Assembly (NCBI RefSeq): GCF_012676905.1
Contig: NZ_CP051428.1
Span: 4,275,001-4,339,000, forward strand
Length of the DNA stretch: 64,000 nucleotides
Direction: 5' to 3'
Source of the DNA: Paenibacillus albicereus
GTDB lineage: Bacteria; Bacillota; Bacilli; Paenibacillales; Paenibacillaceae
Shown one piece after another: positions 44,876 to 53,242 of the stretch. The position numbers and the translations under genes are program-made. Positions within the stretch are counted from its first letter, which is position 1. Each line of letters opens with the position of its first letter. The notes under the pieces are model-generated. The model did no database searches and was not told the origin of the DNA. It saw nothing but the letters and a program-made list of their open reading frames with translations.

Positions 44876-45078
44876 GATGCACGTCTCCTTTGCTTCCGTC
44901 GGCGCAAGGCCGATCGGACTTGTCATCAAGCAGGATAGCATGCGGCCGGCACGCCGCACAACCGGCGCGCCGGCCGCATGGAGCGGGACGGCGCCAGCCA
45001 TACTGAGAGGATGGGGCCTTCGCTGCCGCCTCGCTCGCGCGGAAGGCCTACTTTTCCCAGATGGAGGCGAACCCGCCC

Positions 45079-45714
45079 ATGCAATCCCTCGACCGGCTCG
45101 TGCCCGCCACGGAAGGCTTCGGCTTCCGCGTCCGCCAAGGCCAGACGATCCGCGTCACCGACGTGCAAGGCGAGCAGGTGGCCGACTTCGTCGTCTACCG
45201 CGCCGACGACCCGTCCGAGCGCATCGATCCCAACGTCACGATGGACGCCCTGCACAAGATGAAGGTCGTCCCGGGAGACATCCTCTACTCCAACAAGTAC
45301 CGCCCGATCCTGACCGTGCTGAGCGACGACTGCGGCGTGCATGACTTCATCAACGCCGCCTGCCGGCGGGAAATGTACGAGGTGCTGTACGCCAAGAAGG
45401 ACCACGCCAGCTGCCACGACAACCTGAGCCGGGCGCTCGCCGCCTACGGCCTGCCGGAGCCGGACCAGCACTACCCGTTCAACCTGTTCATGAACACGGT
45501 CATCGGTCCGGACGGCAGCATCGCCGTCAAGCGTCCGACCTCGCGCGCGGGAGACGCGATCGAGCTGCGGGCAGAGGCGGACCTCATCTGCGCCATCTCC
45601 GCCTGCCCCTGCTCCGAGAGCGAATGCAACGGCTACGTCTGCACGCCGATCCGGGTCGAGGTGTACGATCCTCCGGCAGCAGGCATGAGAAGGGACAGCC
45701 CCGGAATACAATGA
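45079..45714 (+). CDS. DUF1989 (urea carboxylase-associated) family protein
   Basis: A protein of about 211 residues with the DUF1989 hallmarks: VRQGQTIRVTDVQGEQVADF, the metal-site-like CPCSESECNG near the C-terminus, and FNLFMNTVIGPDG. Members accompany urea carboxylase and guanidine or carboxyguanidine metabolism in some bacteria; no such partner is present here, so the role is open. The ATG at 45079 has GGAGG 11 nt upstream; an in-frame ATG at 45061 has a weaker, more distant SD. Confidence 0.85.
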   Translation: MQSLDRLVPATEGFGFRVRQGQTIRVTDVQGEQVADFVVYRADDPSERIDPNVTMDALHKMKVVPGDILYSNKYRPILTVLSDDCGVHDFINAACRREMYEVLYAKKDHASCHDNLSRALAAYGLPEPDQHYPFNLFMNTVIGPDGSIAVKRPTSRAGDAIELRAEADLICAISACPCSESECNGYVCTPIRVEVYDPPAAGMRRDSPGIQ

Positions 45715-45757
45715 GCTTGACCAGGCAGGCCTGGTCGACTCCGGGGAGGGATGCAAG

Positions 45758-46384
45758 GTGAATGCTTTCTTGACGTATGTCGTGCTGGGCTTGTCGCTGA
45801 GCGCGCCGATCGGGCCGATCAACGCGGCCCAGCTCGACCGGGGAGCCCGCTTCGGGTTCCTGCATGCCTGGCTCGTCGGGCTCGGCGCGATGGCGGCGGA
45901 CGCGCTCTACATGCTGCTGATCTACTTCGGCGTCGCCCACTTTCTCGATACGGCGTTCATGCGCACGCTGCTCTGGTCGTTCGGATTCTTCGTGCTCGTC
46001 TACACGGGCATCGAGACGATGCGGTCCTCCTCCGCGCCGCTGGCCGGCCGAGGTTCGGAGGTCGCCTCGCGCCTCGGCTCGCTGCGCTCCGGCTTCCTCA
46101 TGGCGCTGCTCAACCCGCTGAACATCCTGTTCTGGCTCGGCATCTACGGCTCGATCATCGCCGGCAGCTCCGGGCAAGGCGGGCTGTCGATGCTGCTGCT
46201 GCACAGCACCGGCATCTTCGCCGGCATCCTGCTCTGGGACGCGGTCATGGCGACGCTCGCCAGCTCCTTGAAGCGCTTCGCGAGCGCAAGGCTGCTGCAG
46301 GGCATCTCGGCGGCGGCCGGATTGTCGCTGCTCGTATTCGGCCTGTACTTCGGCTGGAAAGCGCTCGCCGAGCTGGCCGCCTGA
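45758..46384 (+). CDS. LysE-family amino-acid exporter
   Basis: A 208-residue membrane protein with about six helices and the LysE/RhtB signature LSLSAPIGPINAAQLDRGARFG at the N-terminus and ALLNPLNILFWLGIYG in the middle. Such proteins export amino acids or related compounds. The GTG at 45758 follows GGGGAGGG by 7 nt. It lies 43 bp after the DUF1989 gene and is probably co-transcribed with it; a 7-bp hairpin (45719-45725 with 45730-45736) sits in the gap. Confidence 0.88.
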   Translation: MNAFLTYVVLGLSLSAPIGPINAAQLDRGARFGFLHAWLVGLGAMAADALYMLLIYFGVAHFLDTAFMRTLLWSFGFFVLVYTGIETMRSSSAPLAGRGSEVASRLGSLRSGFLMALLNPLNILFWLGIYGSIIAGSSGQGGLSMLLLHSTGIFAGILLWDAVMATLASSLKRFASARLLQGISAAAGLSLLVFGLYFGWKALAELAA

Positions 46385-46521
46385 GCGGGGTCCTCGGCCG
46401 TTCCGCCTCAGCACCGTCGAAAGAGGGGGAGCAGACCGATCGCGACAAGCGGCGTAAGCAGGTCGACGCGCTTCGTCCGTGCTTCGCCGGCGCGCCGGCA
46501 TCCGGGCGGACGTACACCTCC

Positions 46522-46555
46522 CTTCCGCTCCCGTCATACGATGACGGGACGGAAG
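46522..46555 (+). other. 15-bp hairpin immediately before the SD of the YqcI/YcgG gene
   Basis: CTTCCG plus TCCCGTCAT (with one bulged C) pairs with ATGACGGGA plus CGGAAG around an ACG loop; the SD AAGGAGGAG begins right after it. It may terminate or stabilise the preceding message, or modulate ribosome access. Bases 46385-46521 show nothing else. Confidence 0.5.
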
Positions 46556-46573
46556 AAGGAGGAGCATGGACAG

Positions 46574-47494
46574 ATGACGACGCTTTACGACAAGCGCACC
46601 CTCGACGAGATCGGCCCCCGGCTGGAGCCCTGGCAGCTGGCCGCCTGGCGCAGCTTCGGCGAGATGGTCGCCGACGATGCCGACACCTACCCCTGCGTCC
46701 CGGGGCGCCAGGGGTATTTGAGCGGCCAGCTGCGCTACGGCTTCGCGGCCGATCCGCGCACGCCGCAAGCCGTGCGGGATCTCGCCTCGCTGCTGGAGCA
46801 GTACGGCCCCGTGTCGCGCGCTACCGGCAAGTATGCCTCGCTCGCCGTCTTTTTCCATACGCCGCCCGCGCTCGCGGGAGCTCCCGTAAAGCGGTTCGAG
46901 TCGCTGTTCTGGTCGCTGATGAGGCGCGTCTCGCTCCAGGACCGCCAGCCTTGGCCCGAAGGCATACCGCGCGATCCGCATCGCCACGACTGGGAATTCT
47001 GCTTCGGCGGCGAGCCTTACTTCGCGTTCTGCGCGACCCCGGCGCATCGGCTGCGGCGCAGCCGGTCGTTCCCGGTCATGCTCGCCGCGTTCCAGCCGCG
47101 CTGGGTGTTCGAGGCGATCAACGACGGCACGTCGCTCGGCCGCAAGATGAAGACGCTCATCCGCTCCCGCCTGGCCGACTACGATGAGATTCCCGCTCAT
47201 CCGGCGCTGAAGTGGTACGGCCAGACCGACAACTACGAGTGGCAGCAGTACTTCCTGCGCGACGACGACAGCGCGCTCTCCCGCTGCCCGTTCCTGAGCG
47301 GGCGGCTGGGGCGCGGCGAAGAGGCGGGGGCTCCCGCGTCGACTGCCGCCGGGTCGTCCGCTCCCGACCTTCCCGCTCCGGCGAGCGGCGCTGCGGAACA
47401 AAGCGCATCCGGACTTGATCGTCCATCCGCTCCGACTGGGCCGATCGCCAAGGTCAGCTCCTTCCTCCCCGACGCCCCTGACGCCGAGAAATGA
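46574..47494 (+). CDS. YqcI/YcgG family protein
   Basis: A 306-residue protein of the YqcI/YcgG family (heme-oxygenase-like in some descriptions; function not settled). Characteristic stretches are YPCVPGRQGYLSGQLRYGF, FFHTPPALAG, FESLFWSLMRRVS and CFGGEPYFAFCATPAHRLR. After residue 240 the C-terminus becomes Ala/Ser/Pro-rich low complexity. ATG 46574 has GGAGGA about 10 nt upstream; an upstream in-frame ATG at 46541 lies inside the hairpin region. Confidence 0.85.
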   Translation: MTTLYDKRTLDEIGPRLEPWQLAAWRSFGEMVADDADTYPCVPGRQGYLSGQLRYGFAADPRTPQAVRDLASLLEQYGPVSRATGKYASLAVFFHTPPALAGAPVKRFESLFWSLMRRVSLQDRQPWPEGIPRDPHRHDWEFCFGGEPYFAFCATPAHRLRRSRSFPVMLAAFQPRWVFEAINDGTSLGRKMKTLIRSRLADYDEIPAHPALKWYGQTDNYEWQQYFLRDDDSALSRCPFLSGRLGRGEEAGAPASTAAGSSAPDLPAPASGAAEQSASGLDRPSAPTGPIAKVSSFLPDAPDAEK

Positions 47495-47538
47495 ACCCCC
47501 GCGGGGTCTCGGCAAGCGTCGTCCGAGCCAAGCCGAAC

Positions 47539-47581
47539 AAGCCGCCCGCCGTCCTTCTTGGACGGCGGAAGCGGCTTTTTT
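47539..47581 (+). terminator. Terminator of the YqcI/YcgG gene
   Basis: AAGCCGC plus CCGCCGTCC pairs with GGACGGCGG plus GCGGCTT with a two-base bulge, followed by TTTTTT on the plus strand. It faces the convergent permease gene ending at 47620. Confidence 0.88.
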
Positions 47582-47619
47582 CGCGTCCGTCCGAAAGCCC
47601 GGGCCACGACGATGCCTGC

Positions 47620-49002
47620 TCACCGGGCTCCCCCTCCTGCCCGGCCGCCCGGAAAGCGGCGGCGGCTACGGGCATCGTCGCGAAGCCGCTGCCGCTCGGC
47701 GGCGGCCGTCCAGCGCCGGTGCATGACGAAGGTCGCGGCGGCGACGGCGGCCGCGATGCCGAGGCTGGCGTAAAAACCGGGACGTCCGGCGGGCTCGGAC
47801 AGCGCTCCGGACGCCGCGGCGGCCATCAGGACGATCGCCGTCCAGGATTTGATCCGCCCCCATGCTCCAGGACGCCCCAGCTTGAGGTACGACAGCACGA
47901 TGATCGTCCAGACGTAAAGCAGGACAAGGCCGCCCGCCGTCGCCAGATGCTCGAACAGGCTGCGCGGCAGCAGCAGCGCCAGCACGACGGATACGCCCAT
48001 CCCGGCGGCGTTGACGAGCAGCGCGGCCGCAGGCAGCTTGCGCTTGCCCCAGGTGCGCCCGGTCCAGGCGGGAGCGTCTCCGCCTTGCGCGAGCGTGACG
48101 AGCATCGTCGAGACGCCGTACAGCGAGGCGACGAGGATGCTGAAGCCCGATACGATCAGCACGCCGTTCAGCGCATGGCGCAGCGCGGTCAGGCGAAGTC
48201 CGTCCAGAGCCAGGATCAGGGGGCTCGCGTCCGGCTTCATCGAGGCGGCCGGCACGAGCAGCATGGCAAGGGCGATGGAGCCGATGTACAGCACGGCGAT
48301 CAGCGAGAGCATGAACGCGCCGGCCTTGGGCGCTTGCTCGGGCTTGCGCAGTCCCGCCGCCATGAAGCCCATCACCTCGATGCCGCTGAACGCATAGAAC
48401 CCGTACAGCAGCCCTCTCCAGACGCCTCCCCAACCCGGCGAGGCCGCTTCCCGCCAGCCGTTCGGCGCTTCCGAGGGAGAGGCCAGGCCGCGCAGCAGCC
48501 ACCAGGCGCACACGCCGATGAAGCCGATGACGGCGGCGATCTTGACGACGGCGAACAGATTCTCGGCGGCGTTGATGCCTTTGGAGCCGAGCACGACGAC
48601 GAGCAGCGCCAGCACCGCATAGCCGCCGGCGAACGCCCCCAGCGGCACGGAGGGCAGCCAGGCCTGGCTGAACAGCCCGAGCGCGGTCAGCGTGCCGCCG
48701 AGGATGAGCAGCTCCGAGAACCAGTAGATCCAGCCGGTGCCGAAGGCGGCCCAGCGCCCGTAGGCCTGTCCGGCATAGGTGCGGAACGAGCCTTTGTCCG
48801 GATGCTCCGCGGTCATCCGGGCGAGCGCCTCGTAGACGAAATAAGTGGCTAGGGCCACGGCCGCGAATACGGGCAGCGCCAGCCAGCCGCTCGTGCGGAC
48901 CGCGATGCCCGAGCCGAGGAAAAACGCGGTGCCGATCGTGCAGCCCGCTCCGAACAAGGACAGCTGCCACCAGGGCAAGCCTTTTGCTTCCTGCTCTGCC
49001 AT
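47620..49002 (-). CDS. APC-family amino-acid permease
   Basis: A 460-residue transporter with about 12 membrane helices and the APC N-terminal pattern LFGAGCTIGTAFFLGSGIAV, plus FYAFSGIEVMGFMAAGLRKPE in the middle. It probably imports amino acids by proton symport; the substrate is unknown. The C-terminal tail is Arg/Gly-rich. The ATG at 49002 is preceded by GGGAAGGG. Confidence 0.88.
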   Translation of the reverse strand: MAEQEAKGLPWWQLSLFGAGCTIGTAFFLGSGIAVRTSGWLALPVFAAVALATYFVYEALARMTAEHPDKGSFRTYAGQAYGRWAAFGTGWIYWFSELLILGGTLTALGLFSQAWLPSVPLGAFAGGYAVLALLVVVLGSKGINAAENLFAVVKIAAVIGFIGVCAWWLLRGLASPSEAPNGWREAASPGWGGVWRGLLYGFYAFSGIEVMGFMAAGLRKPEQAPKAGAFMLSLIAVLYIGSIALAMLLVPAASMKPDASPLILALDGLRLTALRHALNGVLIVSGFSILVASLYGVSTMLVTLAQGGDAPAWTGRTWGKRKLPAAALLVNAAGMGVSVVLALLLPRSLFEHLATAGGLVLLYVWTIIVLSYLKLGRPGAWGRIKSWTAIVLMAAAASGALSEPAGRPGFYASLGIAAAVAAATFVMHRRWTAAAERQRLRDDARSRRRFPGGRAGGGAR

Positions 49003-49065
49003 CTCGATCCCTTCCCTTCCCGGGTAGGGTAGCCCCGTGCCGCCGTTCCTATGCCTGGCCCGAAG

Positions 49066-49104
49066 CCAAAAGAGGCCGGGAGCGGTCGTACCGCTTCCGG
49101 CCTT
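49066..49104 (-). terminator. Terminator of the AAC(3)-like gene
   Basis: A 14-bp stem with one mismatch (49073-49086 with 49090-49103) and CTTTTGG on the minus strand, 5 bp after the stop codon. Confidence 0.85.
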
Positions 49105-49108
49105 GCGA

Positions 49109-49924
49109 TTATCGGTCTAAGCCGGGGCGGCGCCGAGCCATCTTCTCCGCCGCGAAATCGACGAGCGCCCGCATCGGCATGAGCCGGGCGAGACAGGCCC
49201 CGATCGTGGCCCGCCGCGCTTGCGGATGCGAGGCCTCGAACGCTTCGCCGATCGCCTCGAAGTCGCTGTCGTCATAAGCCAGCTCCTCGTATTCGACCCA
49301 GCGCCGCTCGCCCGCTTCGAGCATCGGCGCTCCCTGGCGGATCATCCTTTTGCCCGGCCAGTCGGCCCGGTGCTCCGCCAGATGGAGCGAGGTGCTGTTG
49401 ACATGGCCGACGCCGAGCAGCAGCACATGCGCCCCGTGCTCGTACAGCCTTCCGAGCGGGGACGATTCGCCGAGCGGAGGGACGAGCGGATGCTCTCCGA
49501 CGATCGCTTCGGCGAGCGGTCCGCGAGCCGCGAAGCTCAGCTGGGGATGAGCGCTCCTCCGCGCCCCCTCGCGGCGCCGGAACGCCTCGACGACCGCTCC
49601 CATCGCCCGCGTCGGCGTCAGGTCCGGGCGGAACGGCGGCATCTCCTCGCGGATGATCGGCCACCACGATTCCGGCACCGGCGGATGAATCCAGTTGGAC
49701 GGCTCGGAAAGGTCGGCCGTCTGAGTCGGCATGACGAGCGTGCCGGTCGGCCCGACCGCCTCCTCCAGCGCTTCGACGACCGCCTGGCTGCCGCCCGGAA
49801 TCCAGCGGCCGAACGATTTCAGCGACGAGTGGACGAGCAGCGTCATGCCTTCGCTTACGCCCAGGGCGTTCAGTTCTTTTCGAATACCGCTCTTCGGGAG
49901 CGGCGGATAGGCGTAGATGTCCAT
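49109..49924 (-). CDS. AAC(3)-family aminoglycoside acetyltransferase-like protein
   Basis: A 271-residue protein with the Antibiotic_NAT signatures LLVHSSLKSFGRWIPGG, GTLVMPTQTADLSEPSNW, AHPQLSFAARG, SPLGRLYEHGAHVLLLGVGHVNSTSLHLAEH. The fold acetylates the 3-amino group of aminoglycosides in resistance members; chromosomal homologues such as Bacillus YokD are of uncertain role. It is a single gene with its own terminator. Confidence 0.88.
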   Translation of the reverse strand: MDIYAYPPLPKSGIRKELNALGVSEGMTLLVHSSLKSFGRWIPGGSQAVVEALEEAVGPTGTLVMPTQTADLSEPSNWIHPPVPESWWPIIREEMPPFRPDLTPTRAMGAVVEAFRRREGARRSAHPQLSFAARGPLAEAIVGEHPLVPPLGESSPLGRLYEHGAHVLLLGVGHVNSTSLHLAEHRADWPGKRMIRQGAPMLEAGERRWVEYEELAYDDSDFEAIGEAFEASHPQARRATIGACLARLMPMRALVDFAAEKMARRRPGLDR

Positions 49925-50024
49925 GTATCTCCCTCTTTCCTCCGCCTTAGCTTACCGCAGCTTCAGCCATAGACGAAAGGGAAAGAATGAGTGTAACCGT
50001 TCCAGCGCGGCCGGAGTCGGGGCG

Positions 50025-50615
50025 TCAGCGGCCGGAAGCTCCCGCAGGCCGAGGCTGCGGCGCGAAGGAGGAGGCGATCCGCTGCGCCTCCGCGTCCGGA
50101 AGCGCGGGAACTTGGTACCAGCCCCGGCCGTTCAGATAGAGGAACGCTTCATAGGCCATCTCGATATAGTCCGGCACCTGCGCGGCCACGACGCGGCGGC
50201 AGACCGGATGCGCCAGCTCGAGGCTGGTCATCGCCAGCAGCGAGGCCTGGCTTTTCAGCAAGCCCAGCGCATAGCCCGCGATGCCCTTGTCCGTCAGCTC
50301 GGAAGGCTGGGCGATCGGGGCGGAAGGAGCCGCCGGAGACGTCCCGAACTTCACCGGTGGCAGGTTCGGAATGAGATAAGCCTGCGTGTCCCGATGGGGC
50401 TTGCGGCCGGCGGCGAAGCTTTCCAGCGTCAGATGGTAGTGCTCCAGCATGAAGCGATGCTGGCGGTCCAGAAGCTGCTTGAGCTCCGGATCGAGCGCAG
50501 CCTCCCGGAACAGCACGAACTGGTCCAGCACCGCGACCATGCCGGACAGAATCTCCTGCATGTCCCGGCCCTCATGCTGTCCGTGCCGCGAGGCGTCCCT
50601 AGAGCTCCCTGTCAT
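50025..50615 (-). CDS. CotF-like spore coat protein
   Basis: A protein of about 196 residues with a coat-F (ferritin-like helical) domain: MQEILSGMVAVLDQFVLFREAAL, ELKQLLDRQHRFMLEHYHLTLE and a distal TDKGIAGYALGLLKSQASL segment. It presumably joins the spore coat; its position behind the germination genes fits sporulation control. ATG 50615 has AGAGGG 8 nt upstream; an in-frame ATG at 50645 is weaker. Confidence 0.75.
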   Translation of the reverse strand: MTGSSRDASRHGQHEGRDMQEILSGMVAVLDQFVLFREAALDPELKQLLDRQHRFMLEHYHLTLESFAAGRKPHRDTQAYLIPNLPPVKFGTSPAAPSAPIAQPSELTDKGIAGYALGLLKSQASLLAMTSLELAHPVCRRVVAAQVPDYIEMAYEAFLYLNGRGWYQVPALPDAEAQRIASSFAPQPRPAGASGR

Positions 50616-50705
50616 ATGCGCATCCCTCTTCTCTTCTCGATTCATCTTCTCGATCTCGTCGCGAACGACGGCTCTAGTCTTCGCCAGGGGGGCGACGCCT
50701 ATGCC

Positions 50706-50912
50706 TCAGCGGAACAAGCGCCAGGCGCCCAAGTCGATCCCCGCCAGCAAGCTGGCCGCGATCAGCGACCAGCCGAGCGCTCGGGCGCCGCGCTGCTCCC
50801 TCTCCATCCGCAGGAAGCGGCAGATCGGCGCGTCGACGGCGATCAGGATCAAGCCCGTCATCGACATCCATACCAGCAGCAGGGACAGGGACAGCAGGCG
50901 GGTCATCAGCAT
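50706..50912 (-). CDS. Small two-span membrane protein of the germination operon (CLC_0170-like)
   Basis: A 68-residue protein with two membrane helices joined by a charged loop (REQRGARALGWSLIAASLL), resembling CLC_0170-type proteins that often follow gerK-type operons in Paenibacillaceae. Its SD GGAGG lies 9 nt before the ATG, within the gap after gerKC. It may assist or stabilise the germinant receptor. Confidence 0.7.
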   Translation of the reverse strand: MLMTRLLSLSLLLVWMSMTGLILIAVDAPICRFLRMEREQRGARALGWSLIAASLLAGIDLGAWRLFR

Positions 50913-50925
50913 CTCGCGATTCCTC

Positions 50926-52131
50926 CTAGTTCGTTTTCAAGCCTTCGCGGCGGATGTAGATCTCGCAGCCGATATCGAAGCGCGTCTGGGCATAGAGGCT
51001 CTCCCAATCGCTCTTTGTCTCGATATGGCGGTTCCAATACCTCGGATACTGCCCGCGCAGGGCTTCTCCGAAGCCGAACGGGTCCGACTTCAGCTGCTGG
51101 GTCGACCGGATGAATCCGCGCAGGATCCGCGACACATTCTCCTCCAAGTGCTCCTCGATCTTGCGGTAGTCGGAGGCGGTGTAGGCGTCGGACTCGTTGT
51201 CCAGCCGCTCCTCGATGCGGGTGTCGAGCCGCACCTTGATGCGGATATGAGGGACATCGTCCTCGATCCTGATATCGGTCTCGGCCTGTCGGCGGAACGT
51301 AGTGAGCATGAGCGTTCCCACGTCCGGCACTTGGATGAAGTTCGAGTAGCCGCCCGGATTCATTCCTTTGAGCGCCATGTAGGCGCCGATCTCGATCGGC
51401 TCGGTGTGGCCGACCATCCTGCCTCCGCTGAACAGGGCGATTCCTTTGAGCAGGATGTTCTCCTTTTGCCGGATGGAGATGTACGGCAGGAACTCGTCCT
51501 GCCCCTTGCTCGACTCGGCGGTCCAGAAGCTGCCGATGTACTCCTTGGGGAATTTGCCCATCTCCATCGATTTCTCGATCATCGACAGCAGGTAGAGACT
51601 GGGGATCCGTTCCAGCGGCGGGGCCACGCCCATCAGCCTGTCCGCTTCGATGTCGGAGACGAGCAGCCAGGTGGAGCGGCGGACCTCCGAGTTTCGACGG
51701 AAATAGTCGTTGAGGTCCTCCACGCCTCGCCGGGCGATCTTTTCGCTGATGACGATGACGCGCAGATGGATCAGGCTCCGCGGATCGGCAATCTCCTGCT
51801 GCAGGTTGTTCAGCGCGTCGTCGATCGAGTATCCGGTGACGCGAACGACCCAGACGGGCATGCCCCCCTCCTTGCCGCCGCCCCCGCTGTCGCTCGGTCC
51901 GAGCGGGACTCTCCCCGGTATGGCGATCTGCGCCGTAATGCGGATCTTCTTGCCTTTCACCGTCGGCGGCGGGGTCAAGTGGGTCGCATGCTCGTCCTTC
52001 TCGTCGCCATCCGCCTCGTCGATCGCCATCCCGAGGATGAGCGCGCGGTCCTCCAGCTCCTGCCGGTCCCAGCAGCCCGCCAGCAGCAGCCCGCCCGCCA
52101 GCGCCAGCGCCGCCAGCAGCAGGCTACGCAT
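50926..52131 (-). CDS. gerKC: Spore germination lipoprotein, Ger(x)C family
   Basis: A 401-residue lipoprotein with signal peptide and lipobox LLAGC (C20), then WDRQELEDRALILGMAID, the near-universal start of mature GerC proteins, and the C-terminal GerC domain. It is the C subunit of the A-B-C germinant receptor in the spore inner membrane. The start overlaps the end of gerKB by 8 bp. The K assignment among Ger paralogues is by general similarity only. Confidence 0.88.
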   Translation of the reverse strand: MRSLLLAALALAGGLLLAGCWDRQELEDRALILGMAIDEADGDEKDEHATHLTPPPTVKGKKIRITAQIAIPGRVPLGPSDSGGGGKEGGMPVWVVRVTGYSIDDALNNLQQEIADPRSLIHLRVIVISEKIARRGVEDLNDYFRRNSEVRRSTWLLVSDIEADRLMGVAPPLERIPSLYLLSMIEKSMEMGKFPKEYIGSFWTAESSKGQDEFLPYISIRQKENILLKGIALFSGGRMVGHTEPIEIGAYMALKGMNPGGYSNFIQVPDVGTLMLTTFRRQAETDIRIEDDVPHIRIKVRLDTRIEERLDNESDAYTASDYRKIEEHLEENVSRILRGFIRSTQQLKSDPFGFGEALRGQYPRYWNRHIETKSDWESLYAQTRFDIGCEIYIRREGLKTN

Positions 52132-53242
52132 GGCCTTCCGCCTCCTCGGTCCGCCGGCCGCTTCTCCGGATCAGGGACAGGAGCAGCAGCAGCGCCGGAT
52201 ACCCGGCGAACAGGATGGCCCCGTACAGGTTGAGCCGTTCCGACCAGCGGTACAGCTCGAAGATGTTGGCCGGCAGAAGCGCCGCCGCGTAGACGAAGGG
52301 CATGCCGAACGTGGCGATCATCCTCTGGTCGCGCAGGCCGAGCAGCTCCCTCGTTCCGTACGCGCAGAAGTAATAGGTCGAGTAGACGGAGGTGAAAATG
52401 GAGATGACCCACACGATCAGGAACAGCGCGTCGAGGCGCTGGCCCGAGCCGAGCGAGGCGCTGCGGGCCGTTTCCAGCGTCGGGTAGGTCAGCAGCTTGA
52501 CCTCTTCGGCGCCGAAGACGGCGATCGTCGCGACGACGATCGCGGTATAGAGCAGCGTCACCAAGACGGCGCCGAGGGCCGTCGCCGCCACCGCCCGGCG
52601 AGGCCGCCGCAGGATCGGGCCGAGCAGGACAATGACGAACGCGATCTGAGAGGCGGCTGCGATCTGGATCAGCTCGCCCCCCCAGTCGAACGAGCGGTTG
52701 CCGAGGACCGGCAGCAGATTCGCCATTTCTGCGTTCTGCATCGATACGGCTACGACGACGATACCGGGCAGCAGGATGAACGGAAGGTAGAATTGATGCA
52801 CGAAGACGAACTTGAGCCGATCCCGGCGGCACGACAGTCCTGCCAGCAGGATCAGGAACGATACGACGATCTCGATCGGCGTCTTTTGCAGCAGCACCTG
52901 CACGACCGCTTCTCCGAACTGGCGTGCGGTCATGCCGCTGACGAACAGAAAATAAAGGATCAGCAGCCCGTTGAGGACGCGCGCCGCCCCCTTGCCGATC
53001 AGCTGCTCGCTGAAGCGGAACAGGCTCTGTCCCGGATGGCGGCTCATCAAATAAGCGAGAGCTGCAAGGAAGAGCATGCCGCATGTCATGCCGGCAAAGA
53101 CGAGCAGCGGAGCCCCGCTCTCCACCGCTCGCGCGGCCAGGCGGGGCAGCGTCAGGACGCCGATGCCGACGATCGAGCTGGCGACGACGGCGCCCAGCTG
53201 GAACGATGAGATCATGCCGCTCGTGGCCCGGGAATCATTCAT
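52124..53242 (-). CDS. gerKB: Spore germination permease-like B subunit
   Basis: A 372-residue integral membrane protein of the amino-acid/polyamine-permease-like GerAB family with about ten helices. The N-terminus FQLGAVVASSIVGIGVLTLPRLAAR and FLILLAGLSCRRDRLKF are typical. It is thought to bind the germinant. It overlaps the gerKA stop by 8 bp and gerKC by 8 bp, so the operon is translationally coupled. Confidence 0.9.
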   Translation of the reverse strand: MNDSRATSGMISSFQLGAVVASSIVGIGVLTLPRLAARAVESGAPLLVFAGMTCGMLFLAALAYLMSRHPGQSLFRFSEQLIGKGAARVLNGLLILYFLFVSGMTARQFGEAVVQVLLQKTPIEIVVSFLILLAGLSCRRDRLKFVFVHQFYLPFILLPGIVVVAVSMQNAEMANLLPVLGNRSFDWGGELIQIAAASQIAFVIVLLGPILRRPRRAVAATALGAVLVTLLYTAIVVATIAVFGAEEVKLLTYPTLETARSASLGSGQRLDALFLIVWVISIFTSVYSTYYFCAYGTRELLGLRDQRMIATFGMPFVYAAALLPANIFELYRWSERLNLYGAILFAGYPALLLLLSLIRRSGRRTEEAEGHA

